This document shows positions 17,013-26,022 of a stretch of 64,000 bases of DNA, one piece after another. The translations under genes were made by a program, and so were the position numbers. The notes under the pieces are model-generated. The model did no database searches. It was not told the origin of the DNA and was given only the letters and a program-made list of their open reading frames with translations. This stretch comes from Micromonospora costi (GTDB lineage Bacteria; Actinomycetota; Actinomycetes; Mycobacteriales; Micromonosporaceae), in contig NZ_RBAN01000005.1 of assembly GCF_003626655.1 (NCBI RefSeq), forward strand, positions 186,001-250,000. The letters run 5' to 3'. How positions within the stretch are numbered: the first letter of the stretch is position 1; the number at the start of each line of letters is the position of its first letter.

Positions 17013-17627
17013 TCACCCCGACGGGCGTTCGACGCGGACCGGGTCGCCGCGTACCAGCTCGTCGTGGACCCGCCACCGGGAGGTGGCCAGGGCCCGCCGC
17101 GCCGCCTCGTCGCCGTCCTCGATGCGCTGACGCAGCAGCGAGAGGGCGATACGGCGGTTCAGGCTGAACTGTCGCTCGGTGTCGACCACCACGGTGAGGC
17201 CCGACGGCCGGTGGGTGGCCCGTACCGCCGTGCTGGCCTTGTTCCGGTGCTGGCCGCCGGGACCGCCGGTGCGGCAGCCCACGACGTCGACGTCGGACTC
17301 GGCGAACGCGGTCGCCGGCGCGTCGACCCGGCAGGGGCGGGCGGTCACGTACCAGTTCTTCCGGCCGGTGCCCCGCCGGTAGGGGCTCGGTGCCTGCCAG
17401 CAGAGGGTTCCGGTCCACGAGGCGGCGAACGCGTCCGCGGCCGCCCCGGTGATCCGCAGCAGCACCGATCGGTGGGTGCCGGGGCGGTCGCCGGCGACCG
17501 TCTCGACGCGGGAGGTGGCGAGGCCCCGGCGGGCGGCCTCGGCCTCCAGGCGGCGCAGCAGCCGGGCCAGCGCCCACGCGCACTCCTGCGGGCCGCGCCC
17601 GGCGGACAGGAACAGGTGGACGCTCAC
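17013..17627 (-). CDS. prfH: Peptide chain release factor homolog PrfH
   Basis: A 204-residue class I release-factor-like protein. It carries the catalytic GGQ motif at residues 124-126 (GGPGGQHRNKAST), which triggers peptidyl-tRNA hydrolysis in the ribosome. It is much shorter than RF1/RF2 (about 360 residues) and lacks a stop-codon-recognition domain of their type. It overlaps the end of the rtcB gene by four bases. PrfH-RtcB pairs are known in other bacteria: PrfH frees ribosomes damaged in the 16S decoding centre and the RtcB partner religates the rRNA. The same job is inferred here from the gene pair. Confidence 0.9.
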   Translation of the reverse strand: MSVHLFLSAGRGPQECAWALARLLRRLEAEAARRGLATSRVETVAGDRPGTHRSVLLRITGAAADAFAASWTGTLCWQAPSPYRRGTGRKNWYVTARPCRVDAPATAFAESDVDVVGCRTGGPGGQHRNKASTAVRATHRPSGLTVVVDTERQFSLNRRIALSLLRQRIEDGDEAARRALATSRWRVHDELVRGDPVRVERPSG

Positions 17628-18694
17628 GGCCTGCCCCGACCACGGCGCCCGTCGCGACGGTCCGGCCGGCGCGACCCGCCCGCGTCGAGGGTCTTGTAGG
17701 TGACGAGCGGAACCGTGGTGGCCACCGGGGTGGCCAGGCCGTGGTCGACGAGGTCGGTGATCACGTGCTCGATGCGCTTGTAGGCCGAGGGCGCCTCCTC
17801 GAACAGCAGCTGACGGTCGCCGCAGACCACGAGCGAGCCCACCGGGGTCCGGCGCAGCTCGTCGACGGTGTGCTTGGCCCGTCCCCGGCGCAGGGCGTCG
17901 GCCCGGGACATCTTGCGCCCCGCCCCGTGGGCCACGGAGTGGTTGGCGTCCGGGCCGGCGTGCGCGGCCACGAGGTAGGACGGGGTGCCGCGCGTACCGG
18001 CGACGAGCACGTCCCGACCGTCACCCGGCGCCGCCCCCTTGCGGTGCAGGTACCCGCCGTCCCGGGTCTCGACCAGGTTGTGGCACTGGTCGACGATCGG
18101 CTCGGCGGGTTCGAAGCCCAGGGCGTACGCGACCCGGGCGGCGAGCAGCCGCCGGTTGAGCGAACCCCACCGTACGACCTCGTCGTGCCGCGCCAGGTAG
18201 GCGGCGGGATCGGGGGCCGGACCGGCGCCGTACGCCTCGGTGTGTGCTCGCAGGACCCGCTCGCCGAGCCCGCGCGAACCGCTGTGGACGACGAGCACGA
18301 GGTTGCCCGCGTCGAGCCCGAGCCGGCTCGCGTGACCCGGCTCGAAGACGGCCCCGATGCGTGCCAGCTCGACGAAGTGGTTGCCGCGACCGACGGTCCC
18401 GAGGCCGTCGGTGTGACCGGCGGGAACGTCGCCCGTCACGGCGGCCCAGGCCGGGTCGGCCGCATCCCGTTCCGGGTCAAGGGCCCGGTCGAGATCGGGG
18501 AAGCGGGCGGCGAGCCGCTCGGGCACCGCGCGCCTGAGCCTCACGGGAAAGACCGCGATGCCGCAGCCGATGTCGGAGCCGACCAGGAACGGGTACAGCA
18601 GCGCCGACATCATGGCGGCGCCGATCGGGGCGCCCTTGCCCGGGTGGAGGTCGGGCATCCCGGCGACGTGGATCATGCCGTCGAGGGCGGCCAC
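17624..18694 (-). CDS. rtcB: RtcB-family RNA ligase, PrfH-associated type
   Basis: An RNA 3'-phosphate/5'-OH ligase. Family signatures are clear: MPDLHPGKG, the metal-binding cysteine in VGSDIGCG, GRGNHFVEL, VHSGSRGLG and the guanylated histidine in SVAHGAGRKMSR. The GTG at 18694 is used as a formal start but lies inside the conserved region. Homology-like sequence continues upstream in frame (LASPTSWIESDALAQ) to about 18811, yet that stretch has no ATG, GTG or TTG before an in-frame stop at 18914-18916. Possible explanations are a near-cognate start (ATC at 18802), a sequence error, or a truncated gene. It is the first gene of an rtcB-prfH operon, and no archease gene is nearby. Confidence 0.85.
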   Translation of the reverse strand: MAALDGMIHVAGMPDLHPGKGAPIGAAMMSALLYPFLVGSDIGCGIAVFPVRLRRAVPERLAARFPDLDRALDPERDAADPAWAAVTGDVPAGHTDGLGTVGRGNHFVELARIGAVFEPGHASRLGLDAGNLVLVVHSGSRGLGERVLRAHTEAYGAGPAPDPAAYLARHDEVVRWGSLNRRLLAARVAYALGFEPAEPIVDQCHNLVETRDGGYLHRKGAAPGDGRDVLVAGTRGTPSYLVAAHAGPDANHSVAHGAGRKMSRADALRRGRAKHTVDELRRTPVGSLVVCGDRQLLFEEAPSAYKRIEHVITDLVDHGLATPVATTVPLVTYKTLDAGGSRRPDRRDGRRGRGRP

Positions 18695-19045
18695 CTGGTG
18701 GCACTGCGCGAGGGCGTCGGACTCGATCCAGCTCGTGGGGGAGGCGAGACGGTGACGGTGGCGGCAGGGGACGGCGACAGGGACTCCCCGAGGGAGTGGG
18801 ATGGAGACAACGACGCTCGCTTTTCGCGCGGAGAGACAGGGGCGGACGGCTCCACGGCACCGATCGGGTGCCGGGGCGTGGAAGGAGACCGGGGGCGGCT
18901 GTCCGTCAGAACGTCATGGACACACCTTCGCCGAGCCGACCGGACGCGGCAAGCGACTTTCGGGACGGGAGCGCATTGGCCGGCCCACGCTCGGATCGCG
19001 TCTCATGGTGCAGGCGCGTCCCGGAGGATGTGGAAGGGTGTCCCA
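18695..19045. other. Divergent intergenic region with the unannotated RtcB N-terminus
   Basis: 351 bp between rtcB and the rightward TetR gene. About 18695-18811 encodes, leftward, the missing N-terminal part of RtcB. The rest should hold both promoters. Several open frames cross the region, but none has family character. I see no clear palindrome for the TetR protein. Confidence 0.55.
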
Positions 19046-19666
19046 ATGCCGAAGCGCGTCGACCACGAGCAGCGACGGCGCCAGATCGCGGAGGCCGTCT
19101 GGCGGGTCGCGGCCACCCGGGGACTGCCGGCGGCGACCCTGCGCGAGGTCGCCGCGGAGGCCGGCGTGTCCATGCGGCTCGTGCAGTACTACTTCACGAC
19201 GAAGGAGCGGATGCTCGTCTACGCCTTCGAGCTGGGGGCGAAAGCCGCCGGTGAGCGGATGCGGGCGAGTTTCGCCGCGCTCGGGCACCCGCCGGGCCCC
19301 GCCGACGTCGTGCGGATCTGCCTGCTCGAACTGCTGCCCACCGACGAGGACAGCCTCATGCTCGCCCGGGTGCACGCGGCCTACTACGCGGCGGCGCTCA
19401 CCGACGCGTCGCTGGCCACCGCCGAGGCCGAGAACCCGCAGCACATGCTGGAGAACCTGATCGCGAGCCAACTGCGCGTGGGGCAGGAGACCGGCGAGGT
19501 GCCCGCCTCGATCGACCCGACGCTGGAGGCGCGCGGGCTGGCGGCGCTCGCGGCCGGGCTGTCCAGCACCATGCTCGTCGGCGGCCGTTCCGCCGAGGAC
19601 GCGACCGCGCTCGTGCGGTACCACCTGGCCCGGCTCTTCCCGGGCGGCCGGAACACCCGACGGTGA
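19046..19666 (+). CDS. TetR-family transcriptional regulator
   Basis: A 206-residue regulator; GGAAGGG precedes the ATG at 19046. The N-terminal DNA-binding domain is typical: RRRQIAEAVWRVAATRG, then TLREVAAEAGVSMRLVQYYF, then TTKERML. This BetI-like helix-turn-helix is followed by an all-helical ligand domain. The effector is unknown. It is divergent from rtcB and may regulate itself or its neighbours. Confidence 0.9.
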   Translation: MPKRVDHEQRRRQIAEAVWRVAATRGLPAATLREVAAEAGVSMRLVQYYFTTKERMLVYAFELGAKAAGERMRASFAALGHPPGPADVVRICLLELLPTDEDSLMLARVHAAYYAAALTDASLATAEAENPQHMLENLIASQLRVGQETGEVPASIDPTLEARGLAALAAGLSSTMLVGGRSAEDATALVRYHLARLFPGGRNTRR

Positions 19667-19692
19667 GCGCCGGCTCGCCGTCCGGGCGGGTC

Positions 19693-20415
19693 CTACAGGT
19701 CGGCGCAGCCGGTCTCGTCCGGCAGCAGCGGTCGGGGCGCCACCTGCCACACCCGGCCGTCGCTGCGCCAGCGCCCGGCGCTGGCGGTGGCGACCGTCCG
19801 GACCGTGTCGAGGTCGGCGCCGCGCAGCACGAGACAGGTGGAACCGGCCGCCAGACCGCCCAGCGGCTCACCGGCCAGTGTCGGCAGCGGCCACGGGCGT
19901 GCGGGCTCGGCCGCGTCGCCCGGCGTGGCGACCATCGCGACGGCCTGCGGCCGGAACGGTACGGGTGGGCCGTCCACGTACCCGGCGAGCGCGGCCCGGA
20001 GCCGCTCGACCGCGGGATCGGTGCGGGGAAGGGTGCGATCGCGCCGCCCGTCGGTCGAGACGACGACGAGACGGACGACCGGAGCGTCCGGGACGTTGCC
20101 CACCGACCGGTCCGGCACCGCGGTGGCGTCCCGCAGCAGCTGCCGTACGCCGTCCGGCGGCACCCGGTCCTCGCGCAGCTGCGGCCAGCCGCCGGGCGGC
20201 CCGGTCCGGCTGATCAGCCGACCGTCACCGAGCAGCGAGAAGCTGGGGGAGATCGCCGCGGTCCCGCCCGGGCCCACCATGCCGGGCCACTCGGTCAGCC
20301 GCAGCACGAGCACCTCGGCACCGGCCGGCGGCTCCGGCCCGGACCCCCCGGCGCAGCCGGCCGCCGTCACGGCCAGCAGAATCGGCACGGCGAGCAGGGC
20401 CAGGGCACGGTGCAT
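19693..20415 (-). CDS. Lipoprotein of unknown function
   Basis: A 240-residue exported lipoprotein. GGAGGCGACCG before ATG 20415 decides the start. The signal peptide ends VTAAGC, so the protein should be lipid-anchored outside the membrane. The remainder has no motif I recognise. It contains a PPDGVRQLLRDA region, two paired-looking beta segments and few cysteines (CLVL, ETGCADL). It is convergent with the TetR gene. Similar unassigned lipoproteins are common in Micromonosporaceae. Confidence 0.75.
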   Translation of the reverse strand: MHRALALLAVPILLAVTAAGCAGGSGPEPPAGAEVLVLRLTEWPGMVGPGGTAAISPSFSLLGDGRLISRTGPPGGWPQLREDRVPPDGVRQLLRDATAVPDRSVGNVPDAPVVRLVVVSTDGRRDRTLPRTDPAVERLRAALAGYVDGPPVPFRPQAVAMVATPGDAAEPARPWPLPTLAGEPLGGLAAGSTCLVLRGADLDTVRTVATASAGRWRSDGRVWQVAPRPLLPDETGCADL

Positions 20416-20500
20416 CGGTCGCCTCCACGTCGGGCTCACCCCGGTCGGACGCCGCTCCGGCGCCGCCGGTTCCGTCCGGTCGTACCCGACGGCGAATGGC

Positions 20501-20529
20501 CCGGGGACGCCGCGCGCGACGCCCCCGGA
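20501..20529 (-). terminator. Weak hairpin after the metalloprotein gene
   Basis: An imperfect GC-rich inverted repeat (CCGGGGACGCCGCG paired with CGACGCCCCCGG, two mismatches) 27 bases beyond the stop of the leftward metalloprotein gene. It could terminate that transcript. There is no U-run. Confidence 0.4.
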
Positions 20530-20555
20530 CCGGTCTCGTGCTGGTCTTCCTCAGG

Positions 20556-22997
20556 TCAGGACCGGGTGAGGGTGTAGTTCCCGGAGCCCGCCTTGTTGGT
20601 CACCACGACGCCGTACCAGGCAGTGCGGGCCGGGGTGAAGGTGACCGTCTCGGTCGCGCCGGCACCGCCGGCCGTGGCCACGGCCACGGCGCCCGACCGG
20701 GGACGGATCCACGTGGCCGCGTTGGCCGGGTCGCTGTCGAGCACGAACAGTTCGGCGTCCTGCCCGACGTTGGTGGCCGCCACCGAGATGGTGACCGGCA
20801 CCCCGGCGGTCAGGTACGCGTCCCGGACGGTGACCACGTTGTTCGTACCCATCGTGATCGTGCTGCTGCCGGCGTTCAGCACGGCCGAGCCCTGGGCGAG
20901 TTCGACCCGGTAGCCACCGCCGCCGGACCAGTTGAACACCCGCGGGTAGTAGTCGCCCAGCGCACGACGGTTGGAGTCCACCGCGACGAAGTCGATGGCG
21001 GTGCCACCCTGCGCGCTGCCGCTCAGGTAGACGCCCTGGCCGCGGTCGTCGTAGAGCTGCAGGTCCAGGTCACCCGAGTTGGGCTTGAGCGCGACCACCG
21101 ACCAGTACGGCGACGACGTCGCGTAGCCGAAGTTGTGCGGCGGCGTCGGCACCGGTCGGCTCAGTGGGGCGTAGTTGCCCAGCGGGTCCCGGAAGCCGTA
21201 GTCGATCGTGTTCTGGTAGACCGACGCGAGCGCGCCGGAGTCGGCCACGTTGAACCCGTCGCTGCCGCGCTGCGACCAGAAGGCCGCGAAGTTCACCGAG
21301 TTGTGCCGCATGGAGGTGGTCCAGATGTTCCACGGCCCCTCGCCGTACCGGTCCCAGGTGGCCTCGTTGGCGTAGTCGGTGATGTCGATGAGCGCCGCGG
21401 CGACCCGGCCCTCGGTGGTATCGCCCTCGCCCCAGCCGTTGCCCCAGCTCGCGTTCTCCAGGTTCAGGGAGGCGCCGCTGGGCCAGCGGTAGAACGGGTC
21501 GTTGTAGACGGTGGCGGGGAACCACTCGGCCCACCCCTCCGTCCAGGCGCAGCCCGCCGAGGTGGCGCCCGTGATGCTGTGCGGGTTGCAGTTCGGCGCC
21601 GACGGGAAACTGTCGTTGTACAGGTCGTCCATCACCGCGTGGCCGATCTCGTGCACCACCGTGACAGGCGCGTTCGGGTCGTCGGCGGCCAGGTGGACCT
21701 GGTTGCCGCCGAGGTCGTAGTACGTCCCGTCGGTCGAGTCCGGCGCCCAGTTGATGACGACCTGCCGGCAGCTCGTGTCGTCCTGGTCCCAGCAGAGGTT
21801 GGTCGGCTTCGGGATCCACAGCCACGCGTCGTTGGCCGAGTCGAAGGCGTGCAGGCCGCGCTGCAGCGCCCCGTCGGCGGCGGTGAGCGAGCCGAGGTTC
21901 AGGGTGCTGCCGGTGGCCACGTCGTTGGTGGTCCCGGTCGTGAACGTGAGCGGGTTGCCGCCGCGCTGCACCCGCCACAGCGAGTTCGACGTGATGAAGC
22001 GGACGTAGATGTCGGCGGTGCCGCTGTCCGGCCAGCCCTCGACCTGGGAGTCGAAGCAGATGTTGTAGTTGCCGGCGCCGTCGGTGACCCCGCTGGCGAG
22101 CAGCGAGTCACCGAACGTGTCGTCGTCCCACACCTGCACCTGCATGTTCATCTGGTTGTGCCAGGCGCCGTTCTGGTCCTGGAAGGACCAGTTCCCGGCC
22201 ACGCGCGTGTCGCACGCCGCCTGCGGGCTGATCACCGTGAGCCCCTTGGCCGTGGCCTCGGCCCGCGCCTCGCCGGCCACGCTCTGCGCGCCGACGCTCG
22301 CCGGCTTCTGCCCGGTCGGTCGGGGCGCCCGTGTGGCCGTGGGCACCGCCGTCGTGGCGTTGTCGCCCGCCGGGGTGGCGTGGCCGAGCCGGGAGAGCCC
22401 GGTCTTCTCCCCGATGGTCAGGAAGACGTCGTCCTGACCGGCCTGGACGTCGCGGCCGTACGAGGCGGTCGCCCGCGCCTGGATCTGCGCCTGGCCGGCC
22501 GCGACGGCCCGCACCACGCCGCTGAACGTGGCGCTGTCACCGGCGCGCAGCGCGCGGGTGGTCCGCGCGACCGACACCGCCCCGGCGCGCTCGGGCTGGA
22601 CGCTGCGCTGCTCCTGGACGCCCAGCTCGGCGGGCGCCTTCACCCACTCCAGCTCGGCCGGCAGGGTGACACTGATCTCGCTGGGGCCGATCTTTCCCTG
22701 GGCGCGTACGGTGACCCGCAGCGTCGCGCTCTCACCGACGGCGGGCGCCCGGTCGAGCGCCGCCTCGACGCCGAGGCAGCTCAGCGTCTCGTCCTTCAGG
22801 CTCTTGCCGGCCGACGGGCGCAGCCCGCACGTGTCCCCCTTCGCCAGCTGGTACGCCGGCGTCGTGCGGGCCTTCGCGTCCTCCCCGGGGTCGGCGGCGT
22901 ACGCCGGAGCGGCCACCCCCGCGAGTGCCACCATGACGCCCGGCACGAGCACGGCGAGCGCCGTTCTCGTGGGCCTGGTGGCCTTGGTACCGAACAT
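20556..22997 (-). CDS. Secreted HEXXH metallopeptidase-like protein
   Basis: An 813-residue exported protein. GGGAGGAGCATCA precedes ATG 22997, and the Sec signal is cleaved near residue 34 (AYA-AD). Residues of about 60-200 form an Ig-like region, and residues of about 235-370 a beta-rich region with paired cysteines. The likely catalytic core has the zinc motif HEIGHAVMD near residue 447 and a downstream WTEGWAEWF that could supply the third ligand, as in gluzincins. A C-terminal beta domain (about 610-813) resembles pre-peptidase C-terminal or Ig modules (GSGNYTLTRS). It is probably a secreted protease, but I cannot assign a named family. Confidence 0.7.
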   Translation of the reverse strand: MFGTKATRPTRTALAVLVPGVMVALAGVAAPAYAADPGEDAKARTTPAYQLAKGDTCGLRPSAGKSLKDETLSCLGVEAALDRAPAVGESATLRVTVRAQGKIGPSEISVTLPAELEWVKAPAELGVQEQRSVQPERAGAVSVARTTRALRAGDSATFSGVVRAVAAGQAQIQARATASYGRDVQAGQDDVFLTIGEKTGLSRLGHATPAGDNATTAVPTATRAPRPTGQKPASVGAQSVAGEARAEATAKGLTVISPQAACDTRVAGNWSFQDQNGAWHNQMNMQVQVWDDDTFGDSLLASGVTDGAGNYNICFDSQVEGWPDSGTADIYVRFITSNSLWRVQRGGNPLTFTTGTTNDVATGSTLNLGSLTAADGALQRGLHAFDSANDAWLWIPKPTNLCWDQDDTSCRQVVINWAPDSTDGTYYDLGGNQVHLAADDPNAPVTVVHEIGHAVMDDLYNDSFPSAPNCNPHSITGATSAGCAWTEGWAEWFPATVYNDPFYRWPSGASLNLENASWGNGWGEGDTTEGRVAAALIDITDYANEATWDRYGEGPWNIWTTSMRHNSVNFAAFWSQRGSDGFNVADSGALASVYQNTIDYGFRDPLGNYAPLSRPVPTPPHNFGYATSSPYWSVVALKPNSGDLDLQLYDDRGQGVYLSGSAQGGTAIDFVAVDSNRRALGDYYPRVFNWSGGGGYRVELAQGSAVLNAGSSTITMGTNNVVTVRDAYLTAGVPVTISVAATNVGQDAELFVLDSDPANAATWIRPRSGAVAVATAGGAGATETVTFTPARTAWYGVVVTNKAGSGNYTLTRS

Positions 22998-23371
22998 TGA
23001 TGCTCCTCCCCACGCATCGGGTCCTTTGTCGACCCTGTTCCGGGTGGCCGCTGTCCGGCCCCCCGGGAGAGCATGGGTATTTCCGGTGGCCCGGAAAAGG
23101 CTTTGACCGGTTGGCGACAAGCCGGCCGGAAAATGTGAAACGAGCCACGGTGAGCGACGAATTCTCCCGCTCCACATCGGCCCTGAGCAGCAGATACACG
23201 AGGGACGGGACGCTCCGGTAAGGGAAGTCGATGTCATTTCCCGGACACGCTCCGGTCGCCTTTGTGGCGGCCCGATCGGTGTCAACCGTTCCGACGCGAC
23301 CCCCGAGTCATTGATCGGACCGATTGGAATCCCATGGACAGGAAATGCGAACCGCCCGGGTGGTCAGTTCC
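22998..23371. other. Intergenic region, 374 bp
   Basis: It separates the start of the metalloprotein gene from the end of the LtrA-like gene, both leftward. It should contain the promoter of the former. The only structure noted is an inverted repeat at 23080-23097 with an extra CCGGAAAA copy about 37 bp further on. No reading frame in it looks real. Confidence 0.5.
23080..23097. repeat. Short inverted repeat upstream of the metalloprotein gene
   Basis: TTTCCGG and CCGGAAA flank a 4-base spacer, and another CCGGAAAA follows in direct orientation. The site lies about 85 bp upstream of the metalloprotein start. It could be an operator; no regulator is identified. Confidence 0.3.
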
Positions 23372-25804
23372 TCAGTGCCGGTCGCCGACCACGCTGTCCA
23401 GCGGCGGGGTGGCCGTGCGCCCGAGCAGGTGCACGATCGACAGGGCCACGGTGAGCGTGGCGATGGCCCAGGGCACCGGCAGCAGGATCGTCGCCGGGGC
23501 CAGCGCGGCGACGACCAGGCTCAGCGCCCGACGGCGGCCCACCGTCCGGCGGGCGCGTCGCCAGATGAGGTGGTCGGTCAGCAGGAAGAGGATCACCCCG
23601 CACACCAGCGTGATCCGCCCGAACAGCAGGGGGGCGCCGGGCGGCCCCGGGGACGCCGCCGTGCGCAGCCCGAAGGCGACCAGCACCAGCCCGACGACGA
23701 GGAACAGGTGCAGGTACGTGTAGGCGTCGCGGGCCAGTGCGCCGCGCTGGTGGCGGGTGGTCAGCTCGGCGAACCGCTGCCCCACGGCGACGTCCGTGCC
23801 CACGTAGGTCCACCACAGCGCCGACAGCAGCAGGGCGCTGAGCCCGACGTTCAGGAGGGCGGACCCGGAGGCGGGCGCGCCGCCGGCGGCCATGCCCGTG
23901 GCGATGACCGCCTGCCCGAGCGCGATGAGGATGATCAGGTTGTAGCGGCCCATCCACCGGCTGACGGATCCCAGCTGCCAGTTCCGTGACCCGATGAGGT
24001 ACCCACCGCTCAGGTCCACGACGATCGCGGCAACCCACAGCAGGGTCGCCGGGAGCGTCAGCGGACCGCCGGTGGCCCGGTCGGCCAGCGCCGCGCCGAG
24101 CAGAAGGACCGCCGCCACCGTGGTCGGCACGGCGGCCCCGACCACGGGGGCGCGGAGCGGGGGATGCCTCCGGGTCGCCACCCAGAGGGCCGCCAGGTAC
24201 ACGCCACGCACCGTCACGTAGGACGCGACCACGATCAGGGGACCAGGGAGCCCGCCCGGCGGGTCGCTGAACGCCTGGGGCGCCGCGATCCCGAGCGTCA
24301 GGGTCAGGGCCGCCACGACGAGCGCGATCAACCGGCGGACGTTCGGCGACCCGCGGACCATCGTGGTGAACCAGGTGTGGTTGATCCAGGACCACCAGAC
24401 CAGCGCGAGGACGGCCAGCGCCCGGAACACGCCGGCGGTGTCCGGATTCCGTGTCATCAGGACGGTGACCTGGATGAACGCGAACACGAAGACCAGGTCG
24501 AGGAACAGATCCTCCGGGGTGACGTCGACCTCCCGACCGGCCGACACCGCCACGACGCCGTGCAGGCGGCGGTGCCGGCGGCGCAGCACCGTGACGTGCG
24601 CCAGCACGAGGCAGACCAGCGCGCCCGCGAGGATCCCGAGCGACACCACGGCCGTCGCCTGCCGGGCCACGGGCATCAGCAGCGCCACGAGGACGATGCC
24701 GAGGACGGGACCGCGGCCGATGCGCCGGACCGTGCGCCACTCGAACGCCACGAGACCGATCAGGTACAGGACGACGCCACCGTAGAGGGCGGACAGCTCC
24801 GCCGGCCCCCACTCCTTCGCCGTGCCGGGCTCGGTGGCGCCCAGCGCGTGCTTGAGCCCGAACGACACCAGGATGAGTCCGCCGATCATCGGCAGGTGCA
24901 GCAGCGTGTAGGCGTCGCGGGCCAGCCGGGCCCGCGACGGTCCCGAGGTGGACTCCAGGGCCCGCTCGGCGTCGAGCGCCGCGATGTCGAAGTACGCCCA
25001 CCACAGGAACGCCACGACGACGAGACCGAGCACGGAGCCGAGCAGGACGGACCAGGTGATGGGCTTGTCGCCGACGAACCCCCGGCTCGTGCCGATCGAG
25101 ATGATCGTTTCGCCGAGTGCCATCAGCATGACGAGGCTGTGGCGCTCCGCCCAGTGCCGGACCGACGTGAGCTGCACGCTGCCGACGCCCACCGCGCGCA
25201 GACCCAGGTAGTCGATCACGGTCGCCAGGGCGAAGAACAGGAGCTGGAGAAGCTCCACGTGCGGGACGGACGACAGGCGGTTCGGAAGCAGGACGCCGCA
25301 GAGCAACAGCGAGGCGCTGAGGGCCAGTGGCGGCCAGGCGCGACGCGCCGGGGTGGCGGACGGATCGACGCGGCCCCGATAGGCCACGGCGATGATCAGC
25401 AGGGCCCCGGCGCGGACCGCCAGGAAGCCGACGACGAACACGAGGGGGCCGGACAGGCCGCCCCGCCGATCGGCGAACACCTCCGGTATGACGACGGCGA
25501 CCAGCAGGATGGCGGTCGCCACCAGGAAGACGGCGACCGGCAGGGACCCGCGGTCGAGTCGTACGAGGTTGCCCACCCAGGCGTAGCCGGCCCAGCTGCG
25601 CCAGAGCAGCAGGAGCACCAGCCCGCCCTGGACCAGCGCGTCCTGGTGCGAGCGCGCCGACATGAGGGCGGCGACGTTGATGAAGGCGAACACGAAGACC
25701 AGGTCGAGGAAGAGTTCCGCGCGCGTCACGCCGCCGTGCGCCGAGACCGGCGAGGGCCGCCCGTCCCGCCGCTGCGGTGCCGCCTCCTCCTCGCCGCTGG
25801 TCAC
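23372..25804 (-). CDS. Double-length LtrA-family membrane protein
   Basis: An 810-residue integral membrane protein made of two LtrA (low temperature requirement A) units in tandem; usual members are near 400 residues. Each half begins with the same core, ELFLDLVFVFAFINV at about residue 30 and DLFLDLVFVFAFIQV at about residue 435. Each continues with matching tryptophan-rich helices (WRSWAGYAW / WWSWINHTW), ALGETIISIG / ALGQAVIATG and RDAYTLLHLPM / RDAYTYLHLFL segments. The start codon is GTG at 25804 with a weak leader. The family's function is unknown beyond the Listeria cold-growth phenotype. The duplication is visible even at DNA level, which suggests a fusion of two copies. Confidence 0.88.
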   Translation of the reverse strand: MTSGEEEAAPQRRDGRPSPVSAHGGVTRAELFLDLVFVFAFINVAALMSARSHQDALVQGGLVLLLLWRSWAGYAWVGNLVRLDRGSLPVAVFLVATAILLVAVVIPEVFADRRGGLSGPLVFVVGFLAVRAGALLIIAVAYRGRVDPSATPARRAWPPLALSASLLLCGVLLPNRLSSVPHVELLQLLFFALATVIDYLGLRAVGVGSVQLTSVRHWAERHSLVMLMALGETIISIGTSRGFVGDKPITWSVLLGSVLGLVVVAFLWWAYFDIAALDAERALESTSGPSRARLARDAYTLLHLPMIGGLILVSFGLKHALGATEPGTAKEWGPAELSALYGGVVLYLIGLVAFEWRTVRRIGRGPVLGIVLVALLMPVARQATAVVSLGILAGALVCLVLAHVTVLRRRHRRLHGVVAVSAGREVDVTPEDLFLDLVFVFAFIQVTVLMTRNPDTAGVFRALAVLALVWWSWINHTWFTTMVRGSPNVRRLIALVVAALTLTLGIAAPQAFSDPPGGLPGPLIVVASYVTVRGVYLAALWVATRRHPPLRAPVVGAAVPTTVAAVLLLGAALADRATGGPLTLPATLLWVAAIVVDLSGGYLIGSRNWQLGSVSRWMGRYNLIILIALGQAVIATGMAAGGAPASGSALLNVGLSALLLSALWWTYVGTDVAVGQRFAELTTRHQRGALARDAYTYLHLFLVVGLVLVAFGLRTAASPGPPGAPLLFGRITLVCGVILFLLTDHLIWRRARRTVGRRRALSLVVAALAPATILLPVPWAIATLTVALSIVHLLGRTATPPLDSVVGDRH

Positions 25805-26022
25805 CCGACCACTGTGTCAACCACTGTGAGCGGCGACAGGTGAATCGGCGACTCGCCGTCGCGCGCCGGGGCGCGTGGCCGCCGTGTGCCGGGGACGGGT
25901 GCCATAGCCCAGGGATACGACCCAGCCGGTATGCCCGCTGCCATTCATTGATCTCAATATTATGGGCGGAGTCGTGAATCAGGTGCGCTCACGAGGCGTG
26001 CCCGTCCTGATGCGGAGGAACC

